Shown here: positions 11,028 through 21,390 of the stretch, piece after piece
Numbering within the stretch: position 1 is the first letter of the stretch
How the letters are laid out: every line of letters begins with the position of its first letter
Assembly (NCBI GenBank): GCA_003049465.1
Contig: PYSS01000059.1
Location: forward strand, 1 to 64,000
Length of the DNA stretch: 64,000 nucleotides
Direction of reading: 5' to 3'
Origin: Magnaporthiopsis rhizophila
Lineage: Eukaryota; Ascomycota; Sordariomycetes; Magnaporthales; Magnaporthaceae
The notes under the pieces: generated by a model
The model's database searches: none
Told to the model about the DNA's origin: nothing
Seen by the model: the letters and a program-made list of their open reading frames with translations, nothing else
Made by a program: the position numbers and the translations under genes

Positions 11028-12066
11028 TGTGACGACGCCACGTCAGACGCCAGGTCAAATAGCGTCGCACGGCAGTAGAAAAACAGAAGAAAAACAGGCG
11101 GGGGGGGGGGGGNNNNNNNNNNNNNNNNNNNGAGGGGGGGGGGGGGGGGGGTCGAGAAAGAAAGGCGACAAGCGCTCTATCGGCCAGCTCGACAATGGCC
11201 AATATGCTGGGGAAAAGAAAAACGGCGGTGGCCCAGCACGGTTGGATGTTTTGGGGCTGAAACGCCGTGCTCGCTCGACGCTGGCAATTCTCGGGGGCAT
11301 GAGCTCCGACTCGCAAGGGTCAAGCTGGCCAGAAACGACCCCTGCACTGTTGTCCGAATCGGGTTAGCGCATCCTCCCAGCAATGACGTTGGCGGGGAGC
11401 TGCTCGATTGATGCATATCAGGAGGGAGACAATTCGCGGAAGGTGGTACGGAATAGGGACGGATTCCATGCCGTGATTTGTTGGTGTGAGTAACACAAGA
11501 TTTCGTCTTCTTTTGCTTTTTTGGAATTGAGTGAATGGCGTATCGTGGGACGCAACTTCCCTCTTCTGGTGTTGCCCACCATGAGACCCACCCTCTCCAA
11601 TCCGATGGATACCAGTCAACAGGACAGCAATACCACCACCAAACTGCAGGCGGCAAGTCAGGAGGAAGCAAAAGCCCAGAAAATTTCCTACAATTCAAGC
11701 AAAATACGTGTTCGTCGGCAAGCTGGGAATTCACCTTTTGCGTAGTCATTTTGCACTATTTTAGGGACTTCGCCTCGTTAGAAGCATACAGCCATAGCGG
11801 CACGCTCCATTACCCCTGAAAGCTGAGCAAACACCCTCATGGACGGCCACCCCACCACCATCAGCCTGCCCCGCGGACGACCTGCAGCGCAGGCGGAACC
11901 GCGAAAAATATTTACCCCGCCAACTTTTATGCTGGTCCTCCTAAGCTTCTTCGCCTGCTTCGTCTCGTCCCTCGACTCTGGCTCCAACAACACACAAATC
12001 CTCCCCGACCACGAAATCCTCAAGAGCAACCCCAACAACGTTTCTAACCCGATCGAATCTCCAAAA
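11028..12066. other. Divergent promoter region of glucosidase II and NDK
   Basis: About 1 kb separating two divergently transcribed housekeeping genes. It holds the poly-G/N tract (11100-11151). From 11839 to 12066 the plus strand is open in the same frame as the NDK start, with ATGs at 11839 and 11929 (the latter followed by a hydrophobic run, LVLLSFFACFVSSL). I treat this as 5' leader, but it could encode an extended NDK isoform. Confidence 0.5.
11100..11151. repeat. Poly-G tract with 19-base N gap
   Basis: A G run of 13 bases, 19 N (11113-11131), then GA and a further run of 18 G. The true length is unknown. On the strand of glucosidase II it is a C run about 73-124 bp above the ATG, so it lies in the promoter or 5' UTR. 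Confidence 0.95.
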
Positions 12067-13127
12067 ATGGCTGACGAGCAGACGTAAGTCACCATGCCAG
12101 ACATTCTCTCCTCTGCTTGTCGTTCCACTGGCCGTGTTTGCATGCCACTATTTTTTCACCAAGTCGTGTCTTCTCCGCGAAGAAGGCGTGTTAACTTTGC
12201 CCTCACCTCCATAGCTTCATTGCCATCAAGCCCGACGGCGTCCAGGTATAGCAGCAGCTCGACACATAGAATCAATTTGCCTCTCTCGGGCAGCACGTCG
12301 AGCAAATCTGCTAACAGCATTGCAGCGCGGTCTGGTCGGCCCCATCATCTCCCGCTTCGAGCAGCGTGGGTAAGTGAGACGACAGCCGGTTGCCATTGAC
12401 CAAGAAACGAGGGGGCGAGAGAGGCGCTGACCACCCGCTCGCATTGCAGTTACAAGCTGGTCGCCATCAAGCTGACCAAGCCAGGCGAGGAGCACCTCAA
12501 GGAGCACTGTTCGTCTTCCTCCCCGACACTTGGTCCTCGTCCGTCCCGGCAGCTGTACTGACTCGATTCCGTCCTCCTACAGATGCCGACCTGAAGGACA
12601 AGCCCTTCTTCGCCGGCCTCGTTGAGTGTAGGCCATAGCCCACCCCGCCTCGCGCACGGAGCGGGTCCAGACCCCGCGAGACACGCAAGCTAACAGGCTG
12701 GGCACAGACATGAACAGCGGCCCGATCTGCGCCATGGTCTGGCAGGGACGTGACGCCGTCAAGACTGGCCGCAGTATGTTTGACCCGACGTCTCTGGTAC
12801 TCCTTTTCCGTGTGCTAACTCTTGCCGACTTCAGCCCTCCTCGGCGCCACCAACCCCCTCGCCTCGGCCCCCGGCACCATCCGCGGGTAAGTGTTGGGCC
12901 CATGTCCACTGCACACACGTCGACAACACACCCTTAGTATCTGGCCATGTGCTGACGGTTCGTTCCCCTCTTCACACAGTGACTACGCAATCGATGTCGG
13001 TCGCAACGTCTGCCACGGCTCCGACAGCGTCGAGAACGCCAAGAAGGAGATTGCCCTGTGGTTCAAGGCCGGCGAGGTCGTTAACTGGTCGTCCGAGAAC
13101 GCCAAGTGGGTCTACGAGAAGCCGTAA
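12067..13127 (+). CDS. ndk1: Nucleoside diphosphate kinase
   Basis: Transfers the gamma phosphate between nucleoside triphosphates and diphosphates through a phosphohistidine. Eight small exons that only make sense when spliced: 12067-12083, 12215-12245, 12326-12369, 12450-12508, 12583-12627, 12708-12773, 12835-12886 and 12980-13127; every junction keeps phase and gives 153 residues, the family's usual size. Visible motifs: TFIAIKPDGVQRG at the N-terminus, the GTIRGDY segment, and the active-site signature NVCHGSDS with the catalytic His. Intron 4 has a GTTCGT donor; the others are near consensus. Intron density is high for such a small gene, but ancient NDK introns are known in fungi. The start at MADEQTF fits the family; an in-frame upstream extension exists (see the region entry). 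Cytosolic, probably hexameric. Confidence 0.97.
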
Positions 13128-13385
13128 ATTTCGCCACGAGGCGTAGGCGGGGGAATGAAAAAAAAAACCGGTGGACTTGCTTGGTGCTTCAAACAAAACG
13201 AGCCAAGGATAGCCACATACTAGGTTCATCAGTCGGCCGGATCGGACAAGCAGATAGAATGCCAATATGATCGCGACTCTCGCACCAGAGTAGATGGTCA
13301 CTCTTAGACGAAGTTGACCAGTAACGCTTTTCTTGCGGCCATGTGGGTGCCCCGTCGACGGGTCAAGTCTTGGGCGCCCGGATTA

Positions 13386-14111
13386 CTATCCCTTCCTCCC
13401 CTTGCTCAGAAGAGCTCTTGTCCGCACGAGAACACCAGCGAACCAAGGCGTAGCCCAAACGCTCGCGGCAATCCGCAGCGGCAACAGCGCTTTGGTGATA
13501 GCGTACGCGAGCGCGACCTCCACCACGGCCCTGTACGGCCCCTGCGCACTCTGTATAGCAGCGATCCTGTCCTGCCCCGGCCCGGCGGCGCCTCCTCCAT
13601 CCGCCTCCTCCTCCTCCCCGAGCCCGAACCAGCCCTTGCGCCGAAAGTAGCGCTCGAACCGGCCCAGCCCCTCGTCGACGTAGGGCCCGTATCGCGCTGC
13701 CACCCAGGCGACGGGCGCGACGTGCAGGTCCGTGTAGTGGAAGAGCGCGAAGAGGCCGAGCAGCGGCGCCACCGCCGTCAGCTCGTGCAGCACCAAGAAG
13801 GCGGCGGCGTGCGAGAGGGGCGCGGACCGCAGGCGTGCGGCGTAGGGCTGGAGGCGGCGGGGAAGGCGGTCGAGGATGCGGGAGAGGCGGTGCGTGGGCT
13901 GCTGCGGGGAGTCGGGCGGCTTGGGCGGCTGCTGCTGCCGGGAGCTGTGTCGCCTTTTCGGGATGTGGATGTGGCTGTGGCTGTTGGCGTGCCGTGAAAT
14001 TGCGGCTGCTCGTGAATGCTGGGCGGCGCTAGATCGTGCGGAGAGGGCGAGTTGGGAGAAGGCGCGCGTGGCTTGGCGGAGAGGCCTGGGTAACGGTTGA
14101 GGGAGTGGCAT
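13386..14111 (-). CDS. DUF1279-family mitochondrial inner-membrane protein (Nat2-like)
   Basis: Single exon of 241 residues starting at ATG 14109-14111. The first 60 residues are Arg/Ser/Ala-rich without acidic residues (MPLPQPLPRPLRQATRAF start), a good mitochondrial presequence. The DUF1279 core follows: a conserved HELTAVAPLLGLFALFHYTD segment (about residue 125), a linker with a GWFGLGEEEE stretch, and a second hydrophobic helix ending VWATPWFAGVLVRTR. This matches fungal proteins related to yeast Nat2 and animal FAM210; the enzymatic role attributed to Nat2 is poorly established, so I give only the family. It is convergent with NDK, with their stops about 260 bp apart. Confidence 0.8.
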   Translation of the reverse strand: MPLPQPLPRPLRQATRAFSQLALSARSSAAQHSRAAAISRHANSHSHIHIPKRRHSSRQQQPPKPPDSPQQPTHRLSRILDRLPRRLQPYAARLRSAPLSHAAAFLVLHELTAVAPLLGLFALFHYTDLHVAPVAWVAARYGPYVDEGLGRFERYFRRKGWFGLGEEEEADGGGAAGPGQDRIAAIQSAQGPYRAVVEVALAYAITKALLPLRIAASVWATPWFAGVLVRTRALLSKGRKG

Positions 14112-14449
14112 TCTGGGGGATGAAGGCGGACGTGGCCGTTTGGTTCGGAGTGTTGATAGGGGAGTGTTGGAGTCGGAGGCGGCGGGATGTGGGGGTTGCA
14201 ATTACGTAATCCTGTCTTCAGGGGAATCCGAGATGCAGTTCGTTGCCTACCACACCACCCCGCGAGAAGCGAAGATGATGATGGGAAATAAAGCCAGGTG
14301 GAAAGGATGCACAATTCATTGCGAAATGTCTTGCGCTCGGTGACAATAAAACCCTGGTCGGGTGCTATCGCGCCTTTCCGCCGTGTCTACGATCGGCTCC
14401 CGGCAATCACGCCGGTAGATGCCCTCCACTCCACGACAATATCCAGCGG

Positions 14450-15540
14450 AGTCATCCCAACACATCAGGATTATTCAATGGCAGACCTACATCTCCCAGG
14501 AGGAAGTCCAGGATCGACTCCGTCAACTGCCCTTGGTCTGCGGCGTAGTGCCGCAGCGTCCAGCCCTTGAAGTCCACTATATCGAGCCGAGCCCAGCGTC
14601 TGGAAGCAACTCCAAGTCTTGGAACTCGGGTCCTGCAGGTAGAGAATGTTGCGGCCATGTTAACCCAGGCACCGAAATAAGTTGGAACGGGCCGCTGTGA
14701 GCTCTCCCGGAGACATCTGCGCCGTGATCGAGCAAGATGTAGTGAGGCTCTCGGAATGCTCCCTGGTGGGCGGCAGCATGTAGAGTGACTGACGGCCGTC
14801 TACTTCGGTTGCGTTGATGTCGGCTTCTCGTGGCATCTGAGCGTCTTGACAAGTCGGCGCCTCTCGTCCACGTGTCTTCGACAACAGGGCTCATCGATCG
14901 CTCAGTTCATGTCGTCCTCATTTCCCTGGAGAAGTTTGAGGTGGTATACTCGCGAGTTTTCCATAGCTCGATAGCTCGGCAGTAATTTCCACGTAGCGCT
15001 TTTAGCACCCGCAGAAACCGTCCGTTCGAGGGACCTTGAAGCGCACGCTCTCATGGGAATACTGCAAGGCAGTACAAGGACGTCTTTAGGAGAGCTTCGT
15101 GGAAGTTTTGACTTTGCTCCGCCATATTCCGGAAGCCGTGTGAAAGCTCCCTCATCTCTCCCAGGCCACCCAAGACAGCGGCGTAGAACGGCGAGGACAC
15201 GAGTAAGTAGGGCATCGTCCAGGGCTGCCTCAGAGAAGTGTGCGGCCCAGCTTTTAGCGGCGTGTGTATAGACACCGACCCCTCTTCTCCTGAACTGCGA
15301 TACCCTACCAGCGTCTTGGTCACGTCTACGTGCGTGCGTGGGAACTTGTCTTTCCACTCCGTCCGGACCGTCAGGTGCGAGACCCAACCCGATTTTCCTC
15401 TGGGACGCAGCTCTGGCCCCATTTTCAGCTTGCACACAATACGACCGAGCGCGAGTACGTCTGCTGCGTTCATGTGCATGGTGTTGGCTTCTACGTTGCG
15501 CTCACAGATTCCAGGAGGAGGGTCGGCGCCATGCACTTCG
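14450..15540 (-). pseudogene. Relict of an ankyrin-repeat (NACHT/STAND-type) gene
   Basis: No intact ORF, but pieces in different minus-strand frames are recognisable in order. At 15210-15540 one frame gives LTVRTEWKDKF and DVTKTLVGY; a shifted frame from about 15290 continues with YTHAAKSWAAHFSEAALDD, the segment that typically joins the NACHT/helical part of fungal STAND proteins to their repeats. At 14580-14890 ankyrin repeats are split by a frame change: ADINATEVDGRQSL in one frame, then HAAAHQGAFREPHYILLDHGA in another. A last ankyrin-like piece (GWTLRHYAADQGQL) lies at about 14500-14560. The upstream NTPase portion is not found. This looks like an eroded incompatibility/immune-type receptor, a family with rapid turnover in fungi. 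Confidence 0.6.
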
Positions 15541-17294
15541 ACTTGGGTATCGAGCAGGGCGCCACATTTCCGTCATCTGCTCTCGCCTTGTCGCAGAGAA
15601 TACTCGAGCGCCCGAGAAAACCTGACAGGCAGCCTGGCCATAGGCATAGCAACCGAGAACGCTGTAGGCTGCCCACCATACGGGCTCTCCCGCAGAGACG
15701 AGGTGGCAAGGCTGTGCGAGGAACATTGGCGCTACTCCTTCCAGAAAGCATCTGATTTGCAAACAGGCAAACTGCAGTGCCGCGCCCATCTCACATTTTC
15801 GATATCTCCCATGTAATGTGAAGCTCAGCCATGTACACATGTTTCCATTCTGAACCGTCCATTCAAGCTTAATAGAATATGACCGTGGACCCGCAGGGAC
15901 GCTGTCATCATCACGCGGCCCGCTTTGGACGCCCGCGTTGGCGGCCTTGATAATGGGATTAAAGTTCACCTAGACGGCCTCACGGACTGTGCGCGCCGTG
16001 GGCGAGAGAAGCAGGTCTTGTCGATGACTTGATCCGGCTGGTGCTCGCTGCGCTAGGTCTTGTGGTTGGGTAATGCTCTATGCTACTGCTGTGGGAGTAA
16101 TGCACCAATCGACTCATAACCTGCGCGCAAAAACATCTAGACCTTGCGGCGATGCTCAGGGACTGCGAGGCGAAAGGCGCACATGTGAAAAACACGGATG
16201 GGATTATGCACGGTAGGGATCCAGAAGGCCAGCACAGTGAGCGTCTCATCGAGATCACGCAGATCAGATCATGGAGAAGATGGAAACAGGCACAGAGCCG
16301 AGCAAGGAAAAAATATTAGGGGTCTGCAGATAAGAAAAAAGGGATGAAACAAACGCGTCAAGATTAGCATCCAAAAAGATCCCAGAAACACAGAATGCCA
16401 TGCCTGGCCGGATTACCGAAAGCGGACGAGCCGATGGAGAGACCTGACGGAAGATGAGGGAAGAGAAAAAAAGAAGCCTGGATTCGCCCTGGCGCTAACC
16501 GGCCCGGCGACAAGCCACCAAAGCTGCATCCAGGGGTAGCGGTTCCACAGAATGACGAAATGGCCCCGCTTGGTGGGCGACAAGACCCCCACATTTGGCC
16601 CAACGACATCCAAGCACAGGAAATACGCTCGTATTTTTTCTTGGGACGACAAACCAAACCGCCAAGGGAAAATGTACAGAACACACCAAAGATGTTTTGT
16701 TTGCCTCGCCGCCGGTGTTACCTTGGACTCTCTAGGCTGGGGCGAGGCCTTGCTCTTAAGCGACTGGGTCATTTACAGTGTCGGTGAAGTCAGGACGAGA
16801 AAATGGTTCAGGGAGGATCAGCTGCAGAGATGGAGATCCCGATCGATTTGGCGTTGCAATACGCCGCACCCACAGCTCCGGCTCCCTTGGCCTCAGAGAT
16901 TTTCATCCCGGTATGTCACACCGTCAACACGGTGCGCGGGAAATGCTCGAGAGCTCGGGTGGTAGGTAACCCGTCGGGTAGGTTTTTGGCTTTCTCCATC
17001 TTTTCTTTATCTTGAGCTTCTGCTTGCCGCTTCGGCCGCAAGCTGCAAGAACCCATTCTTTCCTCTTCTACATGACTCCAGCCTCCTAGGATAGTCACCA
17101 ACTTTGTAGCCACCACCGCCTGCTGCTGTCGATCTCCGTCCGTCGGGCGCTTTGTCAAGCTTGACAAGAACCGCTTCCTTCCTCCCATATCTGCAAATAT
17201 CTGCTCAGGTCTGAAGTCAACGGGCTTCTTGGGCTCTTCTTTTCGGCGTTTTGCAAGGTGAACCGCTCAACAGAACCGGGCCTAATAGCCAAGC
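15541..17294. other. Intergenic, no supported gene
   Basis: About 1.7 kb upstream of the mechanosensitive channel. The left part may contain more of the ankyrin/NACHT relict but I could not align any piece. The last 300 bp are pyrimidine-rich and likely hold the channel promoter and 5' UTR. No RNA genes seen. Confidence 0.45.
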
Positions 17295-19970
17295 ATGTCG
17301 ATTCCAAGGCATCCAAATACATTCAACGAGAAGGTCGAGGACGAGACTCCCTTGAGTCCCATAGAACTCCAGGACGACGAGTCCAGAGAGCAAGCGAACA
17401 GGCTGAACGACGACCTCGAGCTTCTCCGCGCCGAGCGCTACGTCTCCAACCAGGAACACGATGTTGCCTCACGGAGATCTAGAGACCACCGTCTGGGAGA
17501 CATCCCAGAAGAGGATGCCTTCAACCAGCCGGTCGACGAGCCCGCCCAGGCCACACAGCCGCAAAAGCCGACGGCGGCCAACAAGCTCTGGACCAAGATC
17601 AAGAAGTTTCCGCGCGTCATCCGCTACTTCGTCTATTGGCTTCCCATTGCTGCCATCCTGCTGGCTCCAATCATGATCGACAGCGTTGCTCTCCCGGACA
17701 CCCAGCTGGCCGTGGGCGGAGCTGGCGGTGTGCACCTATTCTGGTTCGGCATCTGGCTCGAGATCGTCTGGGGCACGCTGTGGTTGTCGCGCATAATCTG
17801 CGCCATCATGCCCTACCTCTTCAAGTTCTGCGCCAAAGCCGTCGGGTCCAGCAACCACAAGAAGTGGAAGGACGTCGGCCGCGACCTGGAGCTGCACGCT
17901 TCGCTGTTCATCTGGATGCTTGCCGTGCTGTGCTCCTTTTTGCCCATCGTCAACACCAAACGCGACGTTCCGGCCGACGCCGAGGACACGACGCCTTTTA
18001 TCCCCTGGATCGATATCGTCCAAAAGGTCATCGTCTCGCTGTTTGTGCTGGCTACTCTCAACATCGTGGAGAAGATCCTGATTCAGTGGGTCGCGAGCTC
18101 GTTCCACATGCGCACCTACGCGTACCGCATCGAGGCCAACAAGCGAGACATCGACTTCCTCATCAGCATGTACACGTACTCGCGCAGCAAGACGGACGAC
18201 GACTCGTTCTGGAACCCGACGCACCGCTCGGGCGGCTCCAGCGGCGACAAGACGCCCATGAAGACGCTGCGGGAGAACGCGCGCCAAGCGTGGAGCCGCT
18301 TCGGCACGGTGGCCAACCGCGTGGCCGGCGACTTCACGGGCCGCAAGGTCCTCAACGACAACCACCCGCGCAGGGTGGTGCTGGAGCTGCTCCGCACGAC
18401 GCCTAGCAGCCAGACGCTGGCGCGCATGCTTTTCCGCGCCATGGTGGCCCCCAACCGCGACACGCTGGTGCTCGACGACTTTTTGCGCATCTTCGAGGCC
18501 GAGGAGGCTGAGGCCTGCTTTTGCATCTTCGATCGGGACCTCAACGGCGACATCTCGATGGAGGAGCTCGAGCTCGCCTCCAATGAGATCCACCTCGAGA
18601 AGAAAGCGATCGCGGCGTCGCTCAAGGATCTGGACTCGGTCATCAAGAAGCTCGACAGCGTCTTCGTCTTCATCATCCTCATCATCTCCATCATCGTCTT
18701 CATCTCGATCCTGTCCGGCTCAGCGGCCGCAGCGCTCGGGTCGGCCGGCACCACGCTGCTGGGTCTGGCGTGGATGCTGCAGGCGACGGCGCAGGAGTTC
18801 CTGCAATCCATAATCTTCGTGTTCGTCAAGCACCCCTTCGACGTCGGCGACCGGGTCCGCGTCTACGGCAACACGGGCACCGGCATGCAGGGCGACGACT
18901 ACTACGTCCAGGAGGTCTCGCTGCTGTACACCGAGTTCAAAAAGATGGAAGGCCACGTCGTGCAGGCGCCCAACTCGCTGCTCAACAATCTGTTCATCCT
19001 CAACCAGCGCCGCAGCAACGGGCTGGCAGATCCGATCGAGCTAAAGGTCCGGTTCGGGACCACGAACGAGGTGGTCGAGGAGCTCAAGGCGCGCATGCTC
19101 GACTTTGTCATGGAGAACAAGCGTGACTACGCGCCGCGCATCATCACCGAGGTGCGCACCATCGACGAGGTCTGGTCCGTGACCATCAACATCGTCTTCT
19201 TCCACAAGTCGAGCTTCCAGAACGAGCTAGTGCGGCTCAACCGCCACAACAAGTTCGCCGCCGAGCTGATGCGCCAGATGGCCGACCTCGGAATCGAGGG
19301 GCCCCGCAAGCACCAGCCGGGCGGAACGCGCGACCTGCCCTTCTTCTGGTCCAACGTCCAGCCGCCCAGCTACGACTCGGCCACCACCTACCCAACCGCG
19401 GGCGGCGGCAGCAGCAGTCCTCGCAACGGCAACCACAACCAACAACACCCAGACGTCGAAAGCGGCCCCACCGCTGCCACCGCAACACGCAGCTCGACCG
19501 GCGCGGACCTGCACCACGCCGCCAGCAGCGCCAGCGGCGCCCCGCCCGCGCCCGCCATGGTGACGCCCAGCTCGCCGTCTTTCCTGCGCCGCCGGGCCGC
19601 CAGCCGCGGCGCCGCGTCCGTGCTCGACGCGGGCCCGGCCTACGGCGACGTCTACGGCAGCCGGCGGCCCGACACGGCGGCCCATCTGGCGCGCCTGCAG
19701 AGCGTGCGCGCCGCCCAGCAGCAGAACCACACGGACCGCCGGCACAGCGTCCGGTCCAGGGTGGGTCGGGACTCGACGGAGCAGCCGGGAGGAGGCCGGA
19801 GGAGGAGCTCGAGCGTCAGCCGCGCCGCCGGCAACGGCAGGTTCTTTGGCCGCCGGCCTACGATCCCGGTCTCCCCGGGCATCGCGGAGGGTTCTGCGGA
19901 GCCGCCGATTGAGATGAGGCAGCAGTCGGCTCGGCCGGCAGGGCAGGGTGATGTCGATGGGATGGTTTGA
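17295..19970 (+). CDS. MscS-family mechanosensitive ion channel with EF hand (Msy1/Msy2-like)
   Basis: Intact single-exon gene of 891 residues. Acidic cytosolic N-terminus (1-100), then hydrophobic segments at about 112-130, 150-176, 204-220 and 238-260. An EF-hand loop, DRDLNGDISMEE, sits at about 412-424, as in the fission yeast Msy channels, where it couples calcium to gating in the ER membrane. The MscS core follows: a Val/Ile-rich helix (about 457-475), the pore helix AALGSAGTTLLGLAWMLQAT (about 478-497), then the beta domain with HPFDVGDRV and VQAPNSLL. The last 210 residues are disordered and Arg/Ser/Pro-rich. Proposed role: stretch-gated cation release from internal membranes during hypo-osmotic shock. 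Confidence 0.93.
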   Translation: MSIPRHPNTFNEKVEDETPLSPIELQDDESREQANRLNDDLELLRAERYVSNQEHDVASRRSRDHRLGDIPEEDAFNQPVDEPAQATQPQKPTAANKLWTKIKKFPRVIRYFVYWLPIAAILLAPIMIDSVALPDTQLAVGGAGGVHLFWFGIWLEIVWGTLWLSRIICAIMPYLFKFCAKAVGSSNHKKWKDVGRDLELHASLFIWMLAVLCSFLPIVNTKRDVPADAEDTTPFIPWIDIVQKVIVSLFVLATLNIVEKILIQWVASSFHMRTYAYRIEANKRDIDFLISMYTYSRSKTDDDSFWNPTHRSGGSSGDKTPMKTLRENARQAWSRFGTVANRVAGDFTGRKVLNDNHPRRVVLELLRTTPSSQTLARMLFRAMVAPNRDTLVLDDFLRIFEAEEAEACFCIFDRDLNGDISMEELELASNEIHLEKKAIAASLKDLDSVIKKLDSVFVFIILIISIIVFISILSGSAAAALGSAGTTLLGLAWMLQATAQEFLQSIIFVFVKHPFDVGDRVRVYGNTGTGMQGDDYYVQEVSLLYTEFKKMEGHVVQAPNSLLNNLFILNQRRSNGLADPIELKVRFGTTNEVVEELKARMLDFVMENKRDYAPRIITEVRTIDEVWSVTINIVFFHKSSFQNELVRLNRHNKFAAELMRQMADLGIEGPRKHQPGGTRDLPFFWSNVQPPSYDSATTYPTAGGGSSSPRNGNHNQQHPDVESGPTAATATRSSTGADLHHAASSASGAPPAPAMVTPSSPSFLRRRAASRGAASVLDAGPAYGDVYGSRRPDTAAHLARLQSVRAAQQQNHTDRRHSVRSRVGRDSTEQPGGGRRRSSSVSRAAGNGRFFGRRPTIPVSPGIAEGSAEPPIEMRQQSARPAGQGDVDGMV

Positions 19971-20149
19971 TGGGGGTGAGTTTTGGTTTCCTTTTTCCTT
20001 TAGTAGACCGCCTAGTCAATCCCTTAGGAAAAGCATCATTTTGTAATGTGGTAGTTAAGCAGTGAATTCACCTCGACGCGCTTCCACTTTTCTCCCATCT
20101 GTTCGGGGCCATGACAAAGAATCGTGCCTCGGCAAGTCTCCGACCACCG

Positions 20150-20178
<29 letters not shown>
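20150..20178. repeat. Poly-A run (29 bp)
   Basis: Uninterrupted A homopolymer about 180 bp past the channel stop. It is genomic A-rich sequence and may be the footprint of a retroposed end, but no element body or target-site duplication is visible. Confidence 0.9.
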
Positions 20179-20182
<4 letters not shown>

Positions 20183-20531
20183 TTACAGGCCATCTGTCCT
20201 AGAGCACAGACGGGGTGGGGTGCCCCTTCGATGGCCGTCATCGTGGGTCGACCACCAACGCGCCCAGAGTGGACCATTGCCACGCTGGTGGTCGCCTGCC
20301 ATGACCTAGTATTTGTTTAAGCGCAACGGGCTGCTTGTTTTTAAAGGCTGGTTCCTTGGTCCCTGTCGTCAATGACCGGCCCGAGGGCAAATCAGGCGTT
20401 GGATCGCGGTGTCAAGTGGTAGCATCACCAGGAGGCGCTGGAGAAGATCCTGGGTCACCGCGACTTGCATTTACAGTAGTTTCAACATAATCACATTAAT
20501 CCTGTGCATAAAGATAGAGTCACCCGGGGCA

Positions 20532-20580
20532 GGGGGGGGGGGGGGGGGGGGTGGNGGGGGGGGGGGGGGGGGGGGGGGGG
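20532..20580. repeat. Poly-G run with one N
   Basis: About 49 bases, nearly all G, with a T at 20552 and an N at 20555. Length is unreliable. Second such run in the window after 11100-11151. Confidence 0.9.
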
Positions 20581-20709
20581 CTGGAGCCTGTGACAAGGGG
20601 CCTAGGCGGCAGGACTGTCTCTCTTTTGACGTGACCAAGCAAGATCCTCAAACCCAGGTCGACAGGGCTCCCACCTTCACGCGCTGCTAAAACCAGGACG
20701 CTTGAACGT

Positions 20710-20732
20710 TTATATATATATATATATATATA
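20710..20732. repeat. (TA)n microsatellite
   Basis: Eleven TA units in intergenic sequence, followed by TACATACC. Confidence 0.9.
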
Positions 20733-21290
20733 CATACCTGCAGTTCATTCCCTTGGACCAGCCCACGGCCTGAGCGACTGTGATTGATGGCACGAACCGC
20801 TTATTTCAAATGGTAACCTTACATAGATAATTGTGCAATCGCTGAGCGGCCTGTGCTGCTGGCGGAGGCTCCAAGAGACGTCGTTCCAAAACGCCACGAC
20901 AGCGCGGAACTGCCCATTTGGGAAAGTCGATCAGGACCAGACACCAAAATAGAACACCAGACATGTATCTGCCAAGCGTCAAGTGTGCGGGGACTTCACT
21001 CCCTCCCTGGTACCTAAAACGGTTATTTTCAGAAATGGCAGCCCCAAATAACCGTGCGATGCGGGTGGTCCCATGTCGTCCCACTCATGGCATTGGCTTC
21101 CCGTCTGATCTTTGATACCCAGAAGTGATGGGTGTTTGACTCGTATACCCGGGGCAGCGGAAAGAGAAGATGGCGCACACCTCAAGGATCTGGATCAGCG
21201 AGGATAAATAAGCCTCTACCGCCGCCGTCACTCTCATGTTTAATTTCACCTCCTCACCCTCATCCTCACTGCCGCACAACCAACGCCGGC

Positions 21291-21360
21291 TTCTCCTTTT
21301 TTTTTCTTTTTTTTTCTTTTTTTTTTTTTTTCCTTTTGTCTTTTCCTTTGTCTTTTCCTA
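21291..21360 (+). promoter_or_regulatory. Pyrimidine-rich leader upstream of the repeat precursor gene
   Basis: A long T-rich/CT tract ends 30 bp before the ATG at 21391. Such pyrimidine tracts are common just upstream of the start codon of highly expressed genes in filamentous fungi. This is an inference; no transcription start is mapped. Confidence 0.5.
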
Positions 21361-21390
21361 TTGTCTCTTGTCAAAACAACAACCACAACC

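Larger units (their letters stand above)
19971..21390. other. Intergenic with several simple repeats
   Basis: About 1.4 kb between the channel and the secreted repeat precursor. It contains a poly-A run (20150-20178), a poly-G run with N (20532-20580), a TA run (20710-20732) and a pyrimidine tract near the right end. No ORF shows a domain. Confidence 0.6.

Noticed and set aside
20150..20178. Poly-A run as the tail of a retroposed element
   Set aside because: No element body, reverse-transcriptase remnant or target-site duplication found next to it.
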